Origin: Stenotrophomonas lacuserhaii
GTDB taxonomy: Bacteria > Pseudomonadota > Gammaproteobacteria > Xanthomonadales > Xanthomonadaceae
Direction of reading: 5' to 3'
Length of the DNA: 64,000 nucleotides
Assembly: GCF_014836545.1 (NCBI RefSeq)
Contig: NZ_JACSQS010000009.1
Coordinates: 95,335 to 159,334 of the forward strand
Shown here: piece by piece, positions 54,533-63,096 of the stretch
Numbering within the stretch: position 1 is the first letter of the stretch
How the letters are laid out: each line of letters opens with the position of its first letter
Notes under the pieces: generated by a model
What the model was told of the DNA's origin: nothing
Databases searched by the model: none
Seen by the model: the letters and a program-made list of their open reading frames with translations, nothing else
Position numbers and translations under genes: made by a program

Positions 54533-54934
54533 TCAGGCGTCGCTGCCGATATCGCTGTGTTCGTCCTGGATCGTGCTGGCACGACGATCGCGCGCCGCGA
54601 CGCGCTGCGCCTGTCCGTTGACGACATGACCACCGGCCAGCTTCTTCTTCTGCTGCTTGCGATACAGCGCATAGCCCAGCAGGCCCACGCCAACGGCAGC
54701 AGCGGCGATGGTCACCGCCGGATTGCGGCGCGCGGCCTTGGTCGCGATCCGGCCACCGGTCTTGACCGCGCCCAGTGCTGCGCCGGTCTTCAGCCAGTCG
54801 GCGGCGGTGGGGCCGAAGTGGCGCAGGCTGCCGCCCAGGTTACCGCCAGCGTGCTTGATGCCATCGCCTGCGCTATGGGCCAGGTCCAGCGCGCGTTCCA
54901 GTGCACGATCGGTGATTACGGTCAGTCTGCTCAT
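54533..54934 (-). CDS. Small membrane-associated hypothetical protein
   Basis: 133 aa from the ATG at 54934, with AAAGGA upstream. One hydrophobic segment lies at about residues 72-90 (AVTIAAAAVGVGLLGYALY), flanked by Arg/Lys on both sides (KAARR before, RKQQKKK after). An amphipathic N-terminal half includes ALERALDLAHSAGDGIKHAGG. The tail is charged. I do not recognise a family; it resembles small YqjD/ElaB-like or DUF883-like stress proteins in layout only. It is convergent with rluE across a hairpin. Confidence 0.65.
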   Translation of the reverse strand: MSRLTVITDRALERALDLAHSAGDGIKHAGGNLGGSLRHFGPTAADWLKTGAALGAVKTGGRIATKAARRNPAVTIAAAAVGVGLLGYALYRKQQKKKLAGGHVVNGQAQRVAARDRRASTIQDEHSDIGSDA

Positions 54935-55061
54935 GTGGGGTCCTTTGCCTCGGGTCGAAGTCCAGTGTCGCGCGGTCGCTGTAAACGGCATGTCAGGCAA
55001 GCAGGCGCGCGGCGTGACTCTACCGCAGCCGTTCAGGATAGGGCTGGCCAAGGCACGCTGC

Positions 55062-57566
55062 CTAGGTCCCGCGCGGCTTGGCGCGGTGGGTCGCGGTGGC
55101 TGTCCATGGATCATCCGGCCAGGGATGGCGCGGGTAACGGCCCTTCATTTCTTTTTTGACTTCGGCATAGGTACTGGCCCAGAAATTGCGCAGGTCCTGG
55201 GTGACCTGCAGTGGACGACCGCCCGGCGAGAGCAGGTGCAGGGTAAGTGCGACACGGTTGTCGGCAATCCGCGGCGTGTCCGCCAGCCCGAACAGTTCCT
55301 GCAGCTTCACCGCCAGCACCGGCGGAAGCGGCTCGCCGGTATCGCTGTCCAGTGCGTAGCTGATCGTGCGCTCCAGCCCGGATGGCACGCTGATGCGGGT
55401 GGGTGCATGGCGGTCCAGCAGCTGCCGCTGCGACCATTCCAACGGGGTCTTCAGTGCCTCGCCGAAGCTGGCTTCGTCCAGCGCATCCAGCCGGGTCCTG
55501 CCGGTGAAGGCAGGCTGCAGCCACGCGGTGCGCGTGGCCAGCAGGGCCGCATCGCTGACATCCGGCAGGCCGAGCTCGGGCATCCAGCGGCGCAGCGCTT
55601 CCACCCGCGCCTGCCATTGCCGCAGGCCCTCTGTCCATGGCAGGGCCTGCAGGCCGAGTTCGGCCACCGCTTCGGTAAGCGCGGCGGCGGCATGCGCCGG
55701 GTCGACGCGTCCGGCCGAGCGGCTGTCGAGGACGATGCGCTCGAAGCGGCTTTCGCGCAGCGCCACCAGCGCCCGGCGCTCGGCGTCCCAGCGCACGATG
55801 TCCTCGCTGACGAAGCGCGAAGCGAACACGCCGCGCAGGTACTGCTCATCCACCGGCGCGGCGCGCAGCAACAGCCCATCGCGTGCCTCCAGGCGCAGTT
55901 CGCTGGCCACCAGCCACGGCTCGCCGCGCAGGTCGCTCAGCTCGTGCAGGCGCGCGCTGCGGCCGTTGGCCAGCAGGTAGCGCTGCGGATCGTTCGGATG
56001 GCGGAAGGCAATGCGGTCCGGGAACGCATGCGCCAACAGGTCACCCACCTGGTGCGCTTCGATGCTCGAGGGCGGCGCGGCGTCGCAGCGCAGGCGTCGC
56101 CGCCACTGCCTGGCCGCTGCATCGATGGCGGCCAGCCCGCTGCGGCTCGCCTCATGCGGTGCACGGCCATTGCGGAATGCGGCCAGTGCGCGCCAGCGGG
56201 GTGCCAGTGCGTCGCCGCCCTGGCGCAGTGGGTCCCGCGCCTCCAGCAAAGCGGCGATATCGGCCGCCAGCGCCTGTTCGGTCCTGGTGCCTGCGGCAAG
56301 CAGCATCGCCGCAAGCCGGGGATGGGTGCCGACCGCCAGCATCCGGCGGCCCTGTGCGGTGATCGCATGGGCGGGCGACAACGCACCCAACCGCTGCAGC
56401 AGCTCGCGCGCGGCGGCCAGCGGCCCGGCCGGTGGCGCGTCGACGAAGCGCAGGTCACTGCTGCCCCACGCCGCCAGTTCCAGGGCCAGCCCGGTCAGTT
56501 CGACCTGTTCGATTTCCGCCCGGCGTTGCGGTTCCAGCCGCTGCGACTGCGGCCACAAGCGCCACGCCCAGCCTGCTGCCACGCGGCCGGCACGCCCGGC
56601 ACGCTGGTCGGCCGATGCCTGGGCCACGTTCACCACGTCCAGCCGGGTGAAGCCACTGTTGGGGTCGTACTGCGGCTCACGCGCCAGCCCGCTGTCGATC
56701 ACCACGCGCACGCCGGGCAGGGTGACCGATGATTCGGCCACGTTGGTGGCCAGCACCACGCGGCGGCGTCCATCGGCCGCCGGTTGCAGCACCCGGCCCT
56801 GCTGTTCCACGGGGAGCTCGCCATGCAGCGGCAGCACCTCGGTGGCTGCGTCCACGGTGTCGTGCAGGCCGGCCAGCACGCGCTGGATTTCGCGTTGTCC
56901 GGGCAGGAACACCAGCACGTCGCCGGGATGGGTGGCCAGCGCCTGCTGCACGGCGCGGCGCACCTGCAGCTCGAGGGGTTCGTCGCGGCGGGCGGGGAAG
57001 TGCGAGACCTCCACCGGAAAACTGCGGCCCTGGCTGGACAGGCGCGGCGCATCCAGGAAGCGCGCCAGCCGCTCACCGTCCAGCGTGGCCGACATCACCA
57101 CCAGGCGCAGGTCGTCGCGCAGCTGCGCCTGCACGTCCAGCGCCAGCGCCAGGCCGAGATCGCCGCTGAGGTGCCGCTCGTGGAACTCATCGAACACGAG
57201 CGCACCGATGCCTTCAAGCATCGGATCATCCTGCAGCATGCGCGTCAGGATGCCCTCGGTGACCACCTCCACGCGGGTGCGTGCGGACACCTTGTTTTCG
57301 AAGCGGATGCGGTAGCCGACGGTTTCGCCGACTTCCTCGCCCAGCTGCCGTGCCATGAACTGGGCAGCACTGCGCGCGGCGACCCGGCGCGGTTCCAGCA
57401 GGATGATCTTCTGCCCGCCCAGCCACCGCGCGTGCAGCAGCGCCAGCGGCACCTGGGTGGTCTTGCCGGCGCCGGGCGGGGCTTCCAGGACCAGCCGCGG
57501 GTGCAGGTCGAGGCTGTCCTGGACCTGCGGCAGCAGCGCGGAAATCGGGAAGTGCGGGGTACTCAT
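55062..57566 (-). CDS. hrpB: ATP-dependent helicase HrpB
   Basis: 834 aa DEAH/RHA-type helicase. Motif I is PPGAGKTTQVPLA, motif Ia EPRRVAARS, motif II DEFHERH, motif III MSATLDG, and motif VI QRAGRAGRVAAG. The HA2-like region and the HrpB-specific C-terminal domain (for example TRISVPSGLERTISYAL, QVTQDLRNFWASTYAEVKKEM) complete the family plan. The role of HrpB in bacteria is poorly known (RNA helicase). The ATG at 57566 (MSTPHFPISALLPQ) is chosen over the longer frame that runs into tatD. Divergent from tatD with a 60-bp gap. Confidence 0.95.
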   Translation of the reverse strand: MSTPHFPISALLPQVQDSLDLHPRLVLEAPPGAGKTTQVPLALLHARWLGGQKIILLEPRRVAARSAAQFMARQLGEEVGETVGYRIRFENKVSARTRVEVVTEGILTRMLQDDPMLEGIGALVFDEFHERHLSGDLGLALALDVQAQLRDDLRLVVMSATLDGERLARFLDAPRLSSQGRSFPVEVSHFPARRDEPLELQVRRAVQQALATHPGDVLVFLPGQREIQRVLAGLHDTVDAATEVLPLHGELPVEQQGRVLQPAADGRRRVVLATNVAESSVTLPGVRVVIDSGLAREPQYDPNSGFTRLDVVNVAQASADQRAGRAGRVAAGWAWRLWPQSQRLEPQRRAEIEQVELTGLALELAAWGSSDLRFVDAPPAGPLAAARELLQRLGALSPAHAITAQGRRMLAVGTHPRLAAMLLAAGTRTEQALAADIAALLEARDPLRQGGDALAPRWRALAAFRNGRAPHEASRSGLAAIDAAARQWRRRLRCDAAPPSSIEAHQVGDLLAHAFPDRIAFRHPNDPQRYLLANGRSARLHELSDLRGEPWLVASELRLEARDGLLLRAAPVDEQYLRGVFASRFVSEDIVRWDAERRALVALRESRFERIVLDSRSAGRVDPAHAAAALTEAVAELGLQALPWTEGLRQWQARVEALRRWMPELGLPDVSDAALLATRTAWLQPAFTGRTRLDALDEASFGEALKTPLEWSQRQLLDRHAPTRISVPSGLERTISYALDSDTGEPLPPVLAVKLQELFGLADTPRIADNRVALTLHLLSPGGRPLQVTQDLRNFWASTYAEVKKEMKGRYPRHPWPDDPWTATATHRAKPRGT

Positions 57567-57599
57567 CGCACAAGGATAAGGGGCCATGGGGCTGGCAGG

Positions 57600-57605
57600 T
57601 ACAAT
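57600..57605 (+). promoter_or_regulatory. Candidate -10 element of tatD
   Basis: TACAAT, about 21 nt before the tatD ATG at 57627, so the predicted 5' leader would be about 15 nt. Confidence 0.35.
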
Positions 57606-57626
57606 GAGCCGGCGTTCCCCACTGCG

Positions 57627-58442
57627 ATGACCATGCAACTGATCGATATCGGCGCCAACCTCACCCACGACTCCTTCGACCGCGACCGCGATGCCGTGCT
57701 GGCGCGTGCGCGCGAGGCCGGCGTGGCGCAGATGGTGATCACCGGCGCCAGCCGCGAACATTCACCGTTGGCGCTGCAGCTGGCGCGCCAGCACCCCGGC
57801 CTGCTGTATGCCACCGCCGGCGTCCACCCGCACCATGCGGTGGAATACACCGACGAATGCGATGCGGAAATGCGCGCGCTGCATGCGCATCCGGAAGTGG
57901 TGGCGGTGGGCGAGTGCGGGCTGGATTATTTCCGCGACTTCTCCCCGCGTCCGGCGCAGCACCGTGCGTTCGAGCGGCAGCTGCAGCTCGCTTCTGAAGT
58001 CACCGCGGCCGACGGTGCGCGCAAGCCGCTGTTCCTGCACCAGCGCGATGCGCATGCCGATTTCATGGCGCAGATGAAGAATTTCGAGGGCCGCATCGGC
58101 GCGGCGGTGGTGCATTGCTTTACCGGTGAACGCCAGGAAATGTTCGATTACCTGGACCAGGACTGGTACATCGGCATCACCGGGTGGCTGTGCGACGAGC
58201 GCCGCGGCGCGCACCTGCGCGAGCTGGTCAAGCACATCCCGGCCAACCGCCTGATGATTGAAACCGATGCGCCGTACCTGCTGCCACGCTCGCTGAAGCC
58301 GATGCCCAAAGACCGCCGCAACGAGCCGATGTATCTGGCGCATATCGTGGAAGAGCTGGCCCGCGACCGCGGCGAAGCGACCGATATCGTAGCGGCCACT
58401 ACCACTGCGGCTGCGCGCGCGTTCTTCCGCCTGCCTGGCTGA
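57627..58442 (+). CDS. tatD: TatD family deoxyribonuclease
   Basis: 271 aa metal-dependent hydrolase; TatD proteins are 3'-5' exonucleases linked to DNA repair. Metal-site phrases are in order: an N-terminal DIGANLTHDSFD (in place of the usual HxH), AGVHPHHAVEY, GECGLDYFRD, FLHQRDAH, VVHCFTG and IETDAPYLLPRS. The N-terminal GANLTH variant is typical of the true TatD branch as opposed to YcfH/YjjV. The ATG at 57627 is used; a second ATG lies two codons later. REP elements follow directly. Confidence 0.93.
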   Translation: MTMQLIDIGANLTHDSFDRDRDAVLARAREAGVAQMVITGASREHSPLALQLARQHPGLLYATAGVHPHHAVEYTDECDAEMRALHAHPEVVAVGECGLDYFRDFSPRPAQHRAFERQLQLASEVTAADGARKPLFLHQRDAHADFMAQMKNFEGRIGAAVVHCFTGERQEMFDYLDQDWYIGITGWLCDERRGAHLRELVKHIPANRLMIETDAPYLLPRSLKPMPKDRRNEPMYLAHIVEELARDRGEATDIVAATTTAAARAFFRLPG

Positions 58443-58443
58443 C

Positions 58444-58486
58444 CAACGACCGTTGGTCGTGGTGGGTGACGACCGTTGGTCGTCAC
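58444..58486. repeat. REP pair
   Basis: A short palindrome CAACGACCGTTG (58444-58455) runs into GTGGTGG and the full GTGACGACC-GTT-GGTCGTCAC (58466-58486). They lie between the convergent tatD and epimerase genes. Confidence 0.8.
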
Positions 58487-58499
58487 TTCCTGCGCGGCG

Positions 58500-59384
58500 C
58501 TACCGCCTGCCATCCCCCTGCTCCCACGCATCCTGCAGCCCCTCGCGGTAGCTCGGAAAGCGCGGCTGCCACTGCAGCATCGCGCGCGTGCGGCGGCTGT
58601 CGATGCGCTTGTTGCCTTCGTAGAACCGCCGCAGCGACGGGCTGACCGCCGGATCGTCCCACTGCTGCTGCGCGGGCAGCGCATACCCACCCAGCTGCGC
58701 GGCGTACGCCAACACCTCCTGCGGCGGGGCCGGTTCGTCATCGGCCGGCAGGTACAGCCCAGCAGGCTGCGGATGCTGCAGGGCCGCCATCACCACATCG
58801 GCCAGGTCCTCCACGTGCAGGCGGTTGAAGACCAGCCCGGCGCGCACCACGTGGCGGGCACGCCCGGCGGCCAACTGCACCAGCGCGTTGCGACCGCGCC
58901 CGTACAGACCCGGCAGCCGGAACACCGCCGAGTCGATACCCCGTTCGCTGGCCAGCGCCTGCCACTGCCGTTCGGCGTGAAGCCGCTGCAGTGCCGACGG
59001 CGTGGTGCCGTCGGCCAGCGAGGCCTCGTCGATCCAGCCGCCATCACGGCTCGCGTAAACCGCCGTGGAGGACAGATACCCGGCCCAGCGCAGTGACGTG
59101 CTGCTGGCCAGTGCATCGCGCAGCTGGCGCAGCGCTGGGTCACCGTCGGCATCGGGCGGGATCGTGCACAGCACGGCCTCGGCACGCGCCACCATGTCCA
59201 GCAGCGGCGGGTCGAGCGGATGATCGGCGGCAAGGCGGTGCCGGAGCAGGGCGTCACCACGGTGCGCGGCTGGATCGCGCACGGTGCCGGCCACCTCCAC
59301 GCCCTGCGCGAGCAGGCGGCGTGCCACGGCCTGGCCACTGTAGCCAAGCCCGAGGACCAACACGCTCTTGGGAAGGTCTACCAC
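58500..59384 (-). CDS. NAD-dependent epimerase/dehydratase family protein (YeeZ-like)
   Basis: 294 aa atypical SDR: Rossmann start SVLVLGLGYSGQAVARRLLAQG, then YLSSTAVYASRDGGWIDE with the catalytic Tyr region, and FRLPGLYGRGRNAL followed by RLHVEDLADVVMAAL. It resembles E. coli YeeZ-type predicted epimerases; substrate unknown. The start is GTG at 59384, 5 bp after the stop of the ketopantoate-reductase-like gene, so the two form an operon. REP elements lie beyond its end. Confidence 0.87.
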   Translation of the reverse strand: MVDLPKSVLVLGLGYSGQAVARRLLAQGVEVAGTVRDPAAHRGDALLRHRLAADHPLDPPLLDMVARAEAVLCTIPPDADGDPALRQLRDALASSTSLRWAGYLSSTAVYASRDGGWIDEASLADGTTPSALQRLHAERQWQALASERGIDSAVFRLPGLYGRGRNALVQLAAGRARHVVRAGLVFNRLHVEDLADVVMAALQHPQPAGLYLPADDEPAPPQEVLAYAAQLGGYALPAQQQWDDPAVSPSLRRFYEGNKRIDSRRTRAMLQWQPRFPSYREGLQDAWEQGDGRR

Positions 59385-59389
59385 CTCGT

Positions 59390-60328
59390 TCAGCCCGCGC
59401 GCTGCGCCTGGTAAGCCTGCAGGGAACCGAAGGCCTGCGCCAGCAGCGGAGCGTCCTGGCCGAAGCCGCGCGCACGCGCCAGCATGTCACCGACGATGTG
59501 GTCCGCTTCGACCTGCTGCCCCGCTTCCAGGTCACGCAGCATCGAGGCCTTCAGCGCGGAGCCCGGCTGGGTCAATGCGGCCAGCGCGGTTTCCTGTGCG
59601 CTGGCCGGTATCGGCTCGCCGGATGCCTCGGCGACGGCCACGCATTCGGCGTACAGCGCCCGCAGGAAGTCCTCGCCGCCCTCGCTGCCCATGATCGTGC
59701 CGATGTCGGCACGGCGCAGGCAGGTAGCGGCCGCCAGTGCGGTCAGGAAGGTGTACTTGACCCACTGTTCCTGGCGGATGTCTTCGCTGGCGAGGTGGTC
59801 CACGCCGCCCTGCACGCAGGCAGCAGCGAAGGCCAGCACACGGGCGCTGAGGCCGACGTCATCGCGCTCGCCGAAGGTCAGTCTGGCCGGCTTGGCCAGG
59901 TGCAGCACCGCGCCATCGGCATCCTTGGCCGCGCTGATGAAGCACAGTCCGCCCATCACCGCATCGCGGCCGAAGCGTGCATCCAGCGCGGCGTAGTGGC
60001 GCAGCCCATTGAGGATCGGCAGCACGCTGGTGCGCGGTCCAACCGCCGGCGCGATGGCCTCGATGGAACTGTCCAGGTCATAGGCCTTGCAGCTCAGTAC
60101 CACCAGGTCGAACGGGTGCCCGGCGACCAGCGCCGGCAGCGCATCGGCGGTGACATGCTGCACCGGGAAGGCGGCATCGCCGAGCGGGCTGCGGATGACC
60201 AGGCCATCGCGCTGCAGCTGGTCCGCGCGTGCCGGGCGCACCAGGAAGGTCACGTCCACCCCGGCTTGGGCCAGGCGTCCGCCGAAGTAGCCACCGGTAC
60301 CGCCGGCGCCAAGGATCAGGATGCGCAT
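59390..60328 (-). CDS. 2-dehydropantoate 2-reductase family protein (PanE/ApbA-like)
   Basis: 312 aa. The NADP-binding start is RILILGAGGTGGYFGGRLAQAG; PILNGLRHY is the central signature, and EDIRQEQWVKYTFLTALAAATCL includes the catalytic-Lys helix. MLRDLEAGQQVEADHIVGDML is the C-terminal PanE motif with the pantoate-contacting region. It would reduce ketopantoate to pantoate in CoA synthesis, or a related 2-keto acid. I chose the ATG at 60328, 10 nt after GGAG; a GTG three codons upstream is too close to that site. Divergent from a candidate sRNA. Confidence 0.88.
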   Translation of the reverse strand: MRILILGAGGTGGYFGGRLAQAGVDVTFLVRPARADQLQRDGLVIRSPLGDAAFPVQHVTADALPALVAGHPFDLVVLSCKAYDLDSSIEAIAPAVGPRTSVLPILNGLRHYAALDARFGRDAVMGGLCFISAAKDADGAVLHLAKPARLTFGERDDVGLSARVLAFAAACVQGGVDHLASEDIRQEQWVKYTFLTALAAATCLRRADIGTIMGSEGGEDFLRALYAECVAVAEASGEPIPASAQETALAALTQPGSALKASMLRDLEAGQQVEADHIVGDMLARARGFGQDAPLLAQAFGSLQAYQAQRAG

Positions 60329-60345
60329 GTGATTCACACTCCAGG

Positions 60346-60361
60346 TTCAGGATAAACTGAA
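60346..60361. promoter_or_regulatory. Operator-like dyad upstream of the panE-like gene
   Basis: TTCAG-GATAAA-CTGAA, a 5-bp dyad with 6-nt spacer lying between the panE-like start and the sRNA candidate. Function unknown. Confidence 0.3.
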
Positions 60362-60412
60362 TGCGTTGAACGGGTTACGGGGCGTCCCCGGGGCAGCTCT
60401 GGTATGCTGTCG

Positions 60413-60475
60413 ACTGGATCGGGGATTCCCGGTCGGCATTGGGCCTCGGCGGATTCGCCGGGGCCTTTTGTTTTT
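60413..60475 (+). ncRNA. Candidate small RNA with twin GAUU-loop hairpins and terminator
   Basis: An extended -10 TGGTATGCT lies at 60400-60408. Hairpin 1 is GATCGGG-GATT-CCCGGTC (60417-60434). Hairpin 2 is GGCCTCGGCG-GATT-CGCCGGGGCC (60442-60465), followed by TTTTGTTTTT, a good rho-independent terminator. Both loops place GGA at the tip, as CsrA/RsmA-binding hairpins do. No ORF lies inside. No convincing -35 is seen, and the 5' end is estimated. Confidence 0.5.
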
Positions 60476-61226
60476 ACGGGAAGCACTTCAGACCGTATCC
60501 GATGTAGCGGCCCAATGGGTCGCGGTCCAACTTCCGCTCGATGACATCCCATGCACGATTGGACTGACTGGGGCGCAACTGCTTCAGTCCAATCGGACGG
60601 GCGACCAGGTCGGCAAGCTGCAGGCCGATGGAATTGTTTTTCTTGTCCGTCAGCACGGGTTCGAACGGCAGATGGATATTGCCGAAGTTGTCTCCACCGC
60701 AGATGCGGCGAAAAGCCAGTTCCAGGTCAGCGTCTTCATTGCGGCCGCGCGATTCGCACAGAACATGCGTCAGTACGGGTCCCTCTGCATCAGAGGTCTG
60801 CCCCAGTCTTCGTAGCGAATAGAAAATTCTTTCCAGGCAGAAGCGCAGCGACAGCTCGTAGGGGTTCTCTTCGCGTCGTCGATGCTCCGCTAGCTGGCGC
60901 TTGTCTATCACTGCGGAGAACACGGTCATAGGCGTCCGATCGAGCACATCGGTCAACGCCTGAATGAAGGCCTGTTTCCTGTTGGGTTCACGAAGCACCG
61001 AAAACGGCCCCAGGTCCTTGCGGATCTCGCGCTCATGCAGGATGACCGCATCGTGGCCGAACGTTGAGAACTTCAACTGCTGCATCGCCGGAACCACGGT
61101 GCTCATGTAGTCCCTCTTGCTGATGAGGCAGCAGGACAGCACGAACAACGGATAGCCGTCGTCGATGCTGTCCATGCCATGGTCGCCACTTTCATCGACA
61201 AATACGATGTAGTCGCTGAACCGCAT
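60474..61226 (-). CDS. DUF3800 domain protein
   Basis: 250 aa. DUF3800 landmarks: DYIVFVDESGDHG at the start, PLFVLSCCLI, the acidic HEREIRK, and NSIGLQLADLVARPIG near the end. DUF3800 proteins have an RNase H-like layout, and the Asp of VDES, the Glu pair and the Asp of QLAD would form the acidic site. Their function is mostly unknown, with frequent accessory or mobile contexts. Base composition is visibly lower in G+C than the neighbours (34 of 60 bases are G or C in 60661-60720). The ATG at 61226 lies 4 bp after the permease stop (a GTG one codon earlier is possible), so it may be read through from the ABC operon. Confidence 0.85.
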   Translation of the reverse strand: MRFSDYIVFVDESGDHGMDSIDDGYPLFVLSCCLISKRDYMSTVVPAMQQLKFSTFGHDAVILHEREIRKDLGPFSVLREPNRKQAFIQALTDVLDRTPMTVFSAVIDKRQLAEHRRREENPYELSLRFCLERIFYSLRRLGQTSDAEGPVLTHVLCESRGRNEDADLELAFRRICGGDNFGNIHLPFEPVLTDKKNNSIGLQLADLVARPIGLKQLRPSQSNRAWDVIERKLDRDPLGRYIGYGLKCFP

Positions 61227-61230
61227 CACG

Positions 61231-62031
61231 TCAGCTGCGCAGGCCGACGCCACGGCGCAGCAGCCACAGTGCCACGAAGGTCAGTGCCACCACGAAGCCC
61301 AGCATCAGCGCATAGGCCACCCACAGCGGTACGTCGCTGGTGCCGAGCAGGCCGTAGCGGAAGGCGTTGACCATGTAGAAGATCGGGTTGGCGTGGGTTG
61401 CCGCTTCAGCCCAGCCCGGCAGCAGCTTCACCGAATAGAACACGCCGCCCAGGTAGGTCAGCGGGGTCAGGATGAAGGTCGGCACGATCGCCACGTCATC
61501 GAACTTCTTCGCGTAGACCGCGTTGATGAAGCCGGCCAGCGAGAAGATCGTCGCGCCCAGCAGCACCGTGGTCAGCGTCACCAGCGGGTGCGGGATGCGC
61601 ACCGGGGTGAAGAACATGGCGATGATCAGCACGATCACCCCGACCATCAGGCCGCGCAGCACCGCGCCGGCCACGTAGCCCCACAGGATCACCCAGTTCG
61701 GCATCGGGCTGACCAGCAGTTCTTCCACGTGGCGACCGAATTTCGCACCGAAGAAGGAGGAACTGATGTTGCCGTAGCTGTTCTGGATCACGCTCATCAT
61801 CACCAGGCCCGGCACGATGAACTGCATGTAGCTGTAGCCGCCCATCTCGCCGACGCGCGAGCCGATCAGCCCGCCGAAGATCAGGAAATACAGGGTCATG
61901 GTGATCGCCGGCGGGACCAGGGTCTGGCCCCAGATGCGCAGGATGCGCGCCACTTCGCGGCGCACCACGGTGGCCAGTGCGATGCGGTTGCGCTGGCCAT
62001 CGGTCAGGATGGGGGTCGGGGTGCTGCTCAT
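61231..62031 (-). CDS. ABC-2 type transporter permease
   Basis: 266 aa with six hydrophobic helices. ABC-2 signatures include RREVARILRIWGQTLVPPAITMTLYFLIFG, YMQFIVPGLVMMSVIQNSYGN, HVEELLVSPMPNWVILWGYV and LTPLTYLGGVFYSVKLLPGWA. This is the YadH-like branch of export permeases. The ATG at 62029-62031 overlaps the end of the ATPase gene by 4 bp. Substrate unknown. The long upstream extension of its frame (to 62433) lies inside the ATPase gene and is a shadow. Confidence 0.92.
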   Translation of the reverse strand: MSSTPTPILTDGQRNRIALATVVRREVARILRIWGQTLVPPAITMTLYFLIFGGLIGSRVGEMGGYSYMQFIVPGLVMMSVIQNSYGNISSSFFGAKFGRHVEELLVSPMPNWVILWGYVAGAVLRGLMVGVIVLIIAMFFTPVRIPHPLVTLTTVLLGATIFSLAGFINAVYAKKFDDVAIVPTFILTPLTYLGGVFYSVKLLPGWAEAATHANPIFYMVNAFRYGLLGTSDVPLWVAYALMLGFVVALTFVALWLLRRGVGLRS

Positions 62032-62975
62032 GCCACGTTCTCCGGGTTGCCGGTGAGGCGCACGAACAGCTCCTCCAGGCGGTTGCTCTTGGTCCGCATC
62101 GAACGCACGCGGATACCCGAGGCGTTGAGTGCGGCAAATACACGGTTGAGGTCCATCGCGCGCGGCATGTCCACGTCCAGCGTGTGCCCGTCGGTGGCGA
62201 TCAGCGTGGCGCCTTCGATCTGTGGCAGCTCGGCCGGCAGGCTGCCGTCGATGTCGAACAGGAAGCCCTCCACGTCGAGCTTGGCCAGCAGCTCGCGCAT
62301 CGGCCCCTGGGTGACGATCTGGCCATGGTTGATGATGGCCAGGTTGCGGCACAGGTGTTCGGCCTCTTCCAGGTAATGCGTGGTGAGGATGATGGTGGTG
62401 CCGGCGGTGTTGATCTCCTTCAGCACCCGCCACATGTCGCGGCGGATCTCGATGTCCACGCCGGCGGTCGGTTCATCCAGGATCAGCAGGCGCGGCCGGG
62501 TCATCATCGCCCGGGCGATCATCAGCCGGCGCTTCATGCCGCCGGACAGCGTGCGGCTCATCACCTGCGCCTTCTCCCACAGGTGGGCGCGCTTGAGCTC
62601 TTCCTCGGCGCGCTTTTCCGCTTCGGCGCGGTCCACGCCGTAGAAGCCGGCGTAGTTGACCAGGATGTCGAAGGGTTTCTCGAACAGGTTGAAGTTGATC
62701 TCCTGCGGCACCAGGCCGATCAGCCGCATGGAGGCGCTGCGTTCACCCACCAGGTCGGTGCCGAACACCTCCACCTGGCCCTCACTGAGGTTCACCAGCG
62801 AGCTGACGATGCCGATCAGGGTCGACTTGCCGGCGCCGTTGGGGCCCAGCAGGGCGAAGAAATCGCCCGGGGCGACTTCCAGCGAGACGCCCTTGAGGGC
62901 AACGGTGCCGTTGTCGTAGGTCTTGCGCAGGTCGCGCACGCGCAGGGCGGGCGCACTGTTGTTCAGGGAAGCCAA
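62028..62975 (-). CDS. ABC transporter ATP-binding protein (YadG-like)
   Basis: 315 aa ATPase: Walker A GPNGAGKSTL, Q-loop VPQE, signature LSGGMKRR, Walker B RLLILDEP, and the switch His in TTHYLEEAEHL. A C-terminal extension of about 90 residues (FDIDGSLPAELPQIEGATL...) is typical of ABC-2 exporter ATPases. I chose the TTG start at 62975 with AAAGG 8 nt upstream; the longer ATG frame reaching 63119 would run over the divergent reductase start and has no supporting signals. With the permease it forms an inner-membrane exporter; substrate unknown. Confidence 0.9.
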   Translation of the reverse strand: MASLNNSAPALRVRDLRKTYDNGTVALKGVSLEVAPGDFFALLGPNGAGKSTLIGIVSSLVNLSEGQVEVFGTDLVGERSASMRLIGLVPQEINFNLFEKPFDILVNYAGFYGVDRAEAEKRAEEELKRAHLWEKAQVMSRTLSGGMKRRLMIARAMMTRPRLLILDEPTAGVDIEIRRDMWRVLKEINTAGTTIILTTHYLEEAEHLCRNLAIINHGQIVTQGPMRELLAKLDVEGFLFDIDGSLPAELPQIEGATLIATDGHTLDVDMPRAMDLNRVFAALNASGIRVRSMRTKSNRLEELFVRLTGNPENVA

Positions 62976-63096
62976 GCGGAAAGCCTTTGCGCCTGCGGGT
63001 GGCGCATGGAGGAGTGCAGGGAGGGCTATTATAGATCCCCCCACGGGCTTGCCCCGGCTACACACTGTTCCCACTGCCGTGCCAGTCCAATTTCCC

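Noticed and set aside
60338..61226. Complete phage-defence island
   Set aside because: Only one DUF3800 gene is present, with no nuclease, helicase, reverse transcriptase or toxin partner, and conserved genes on both sides.
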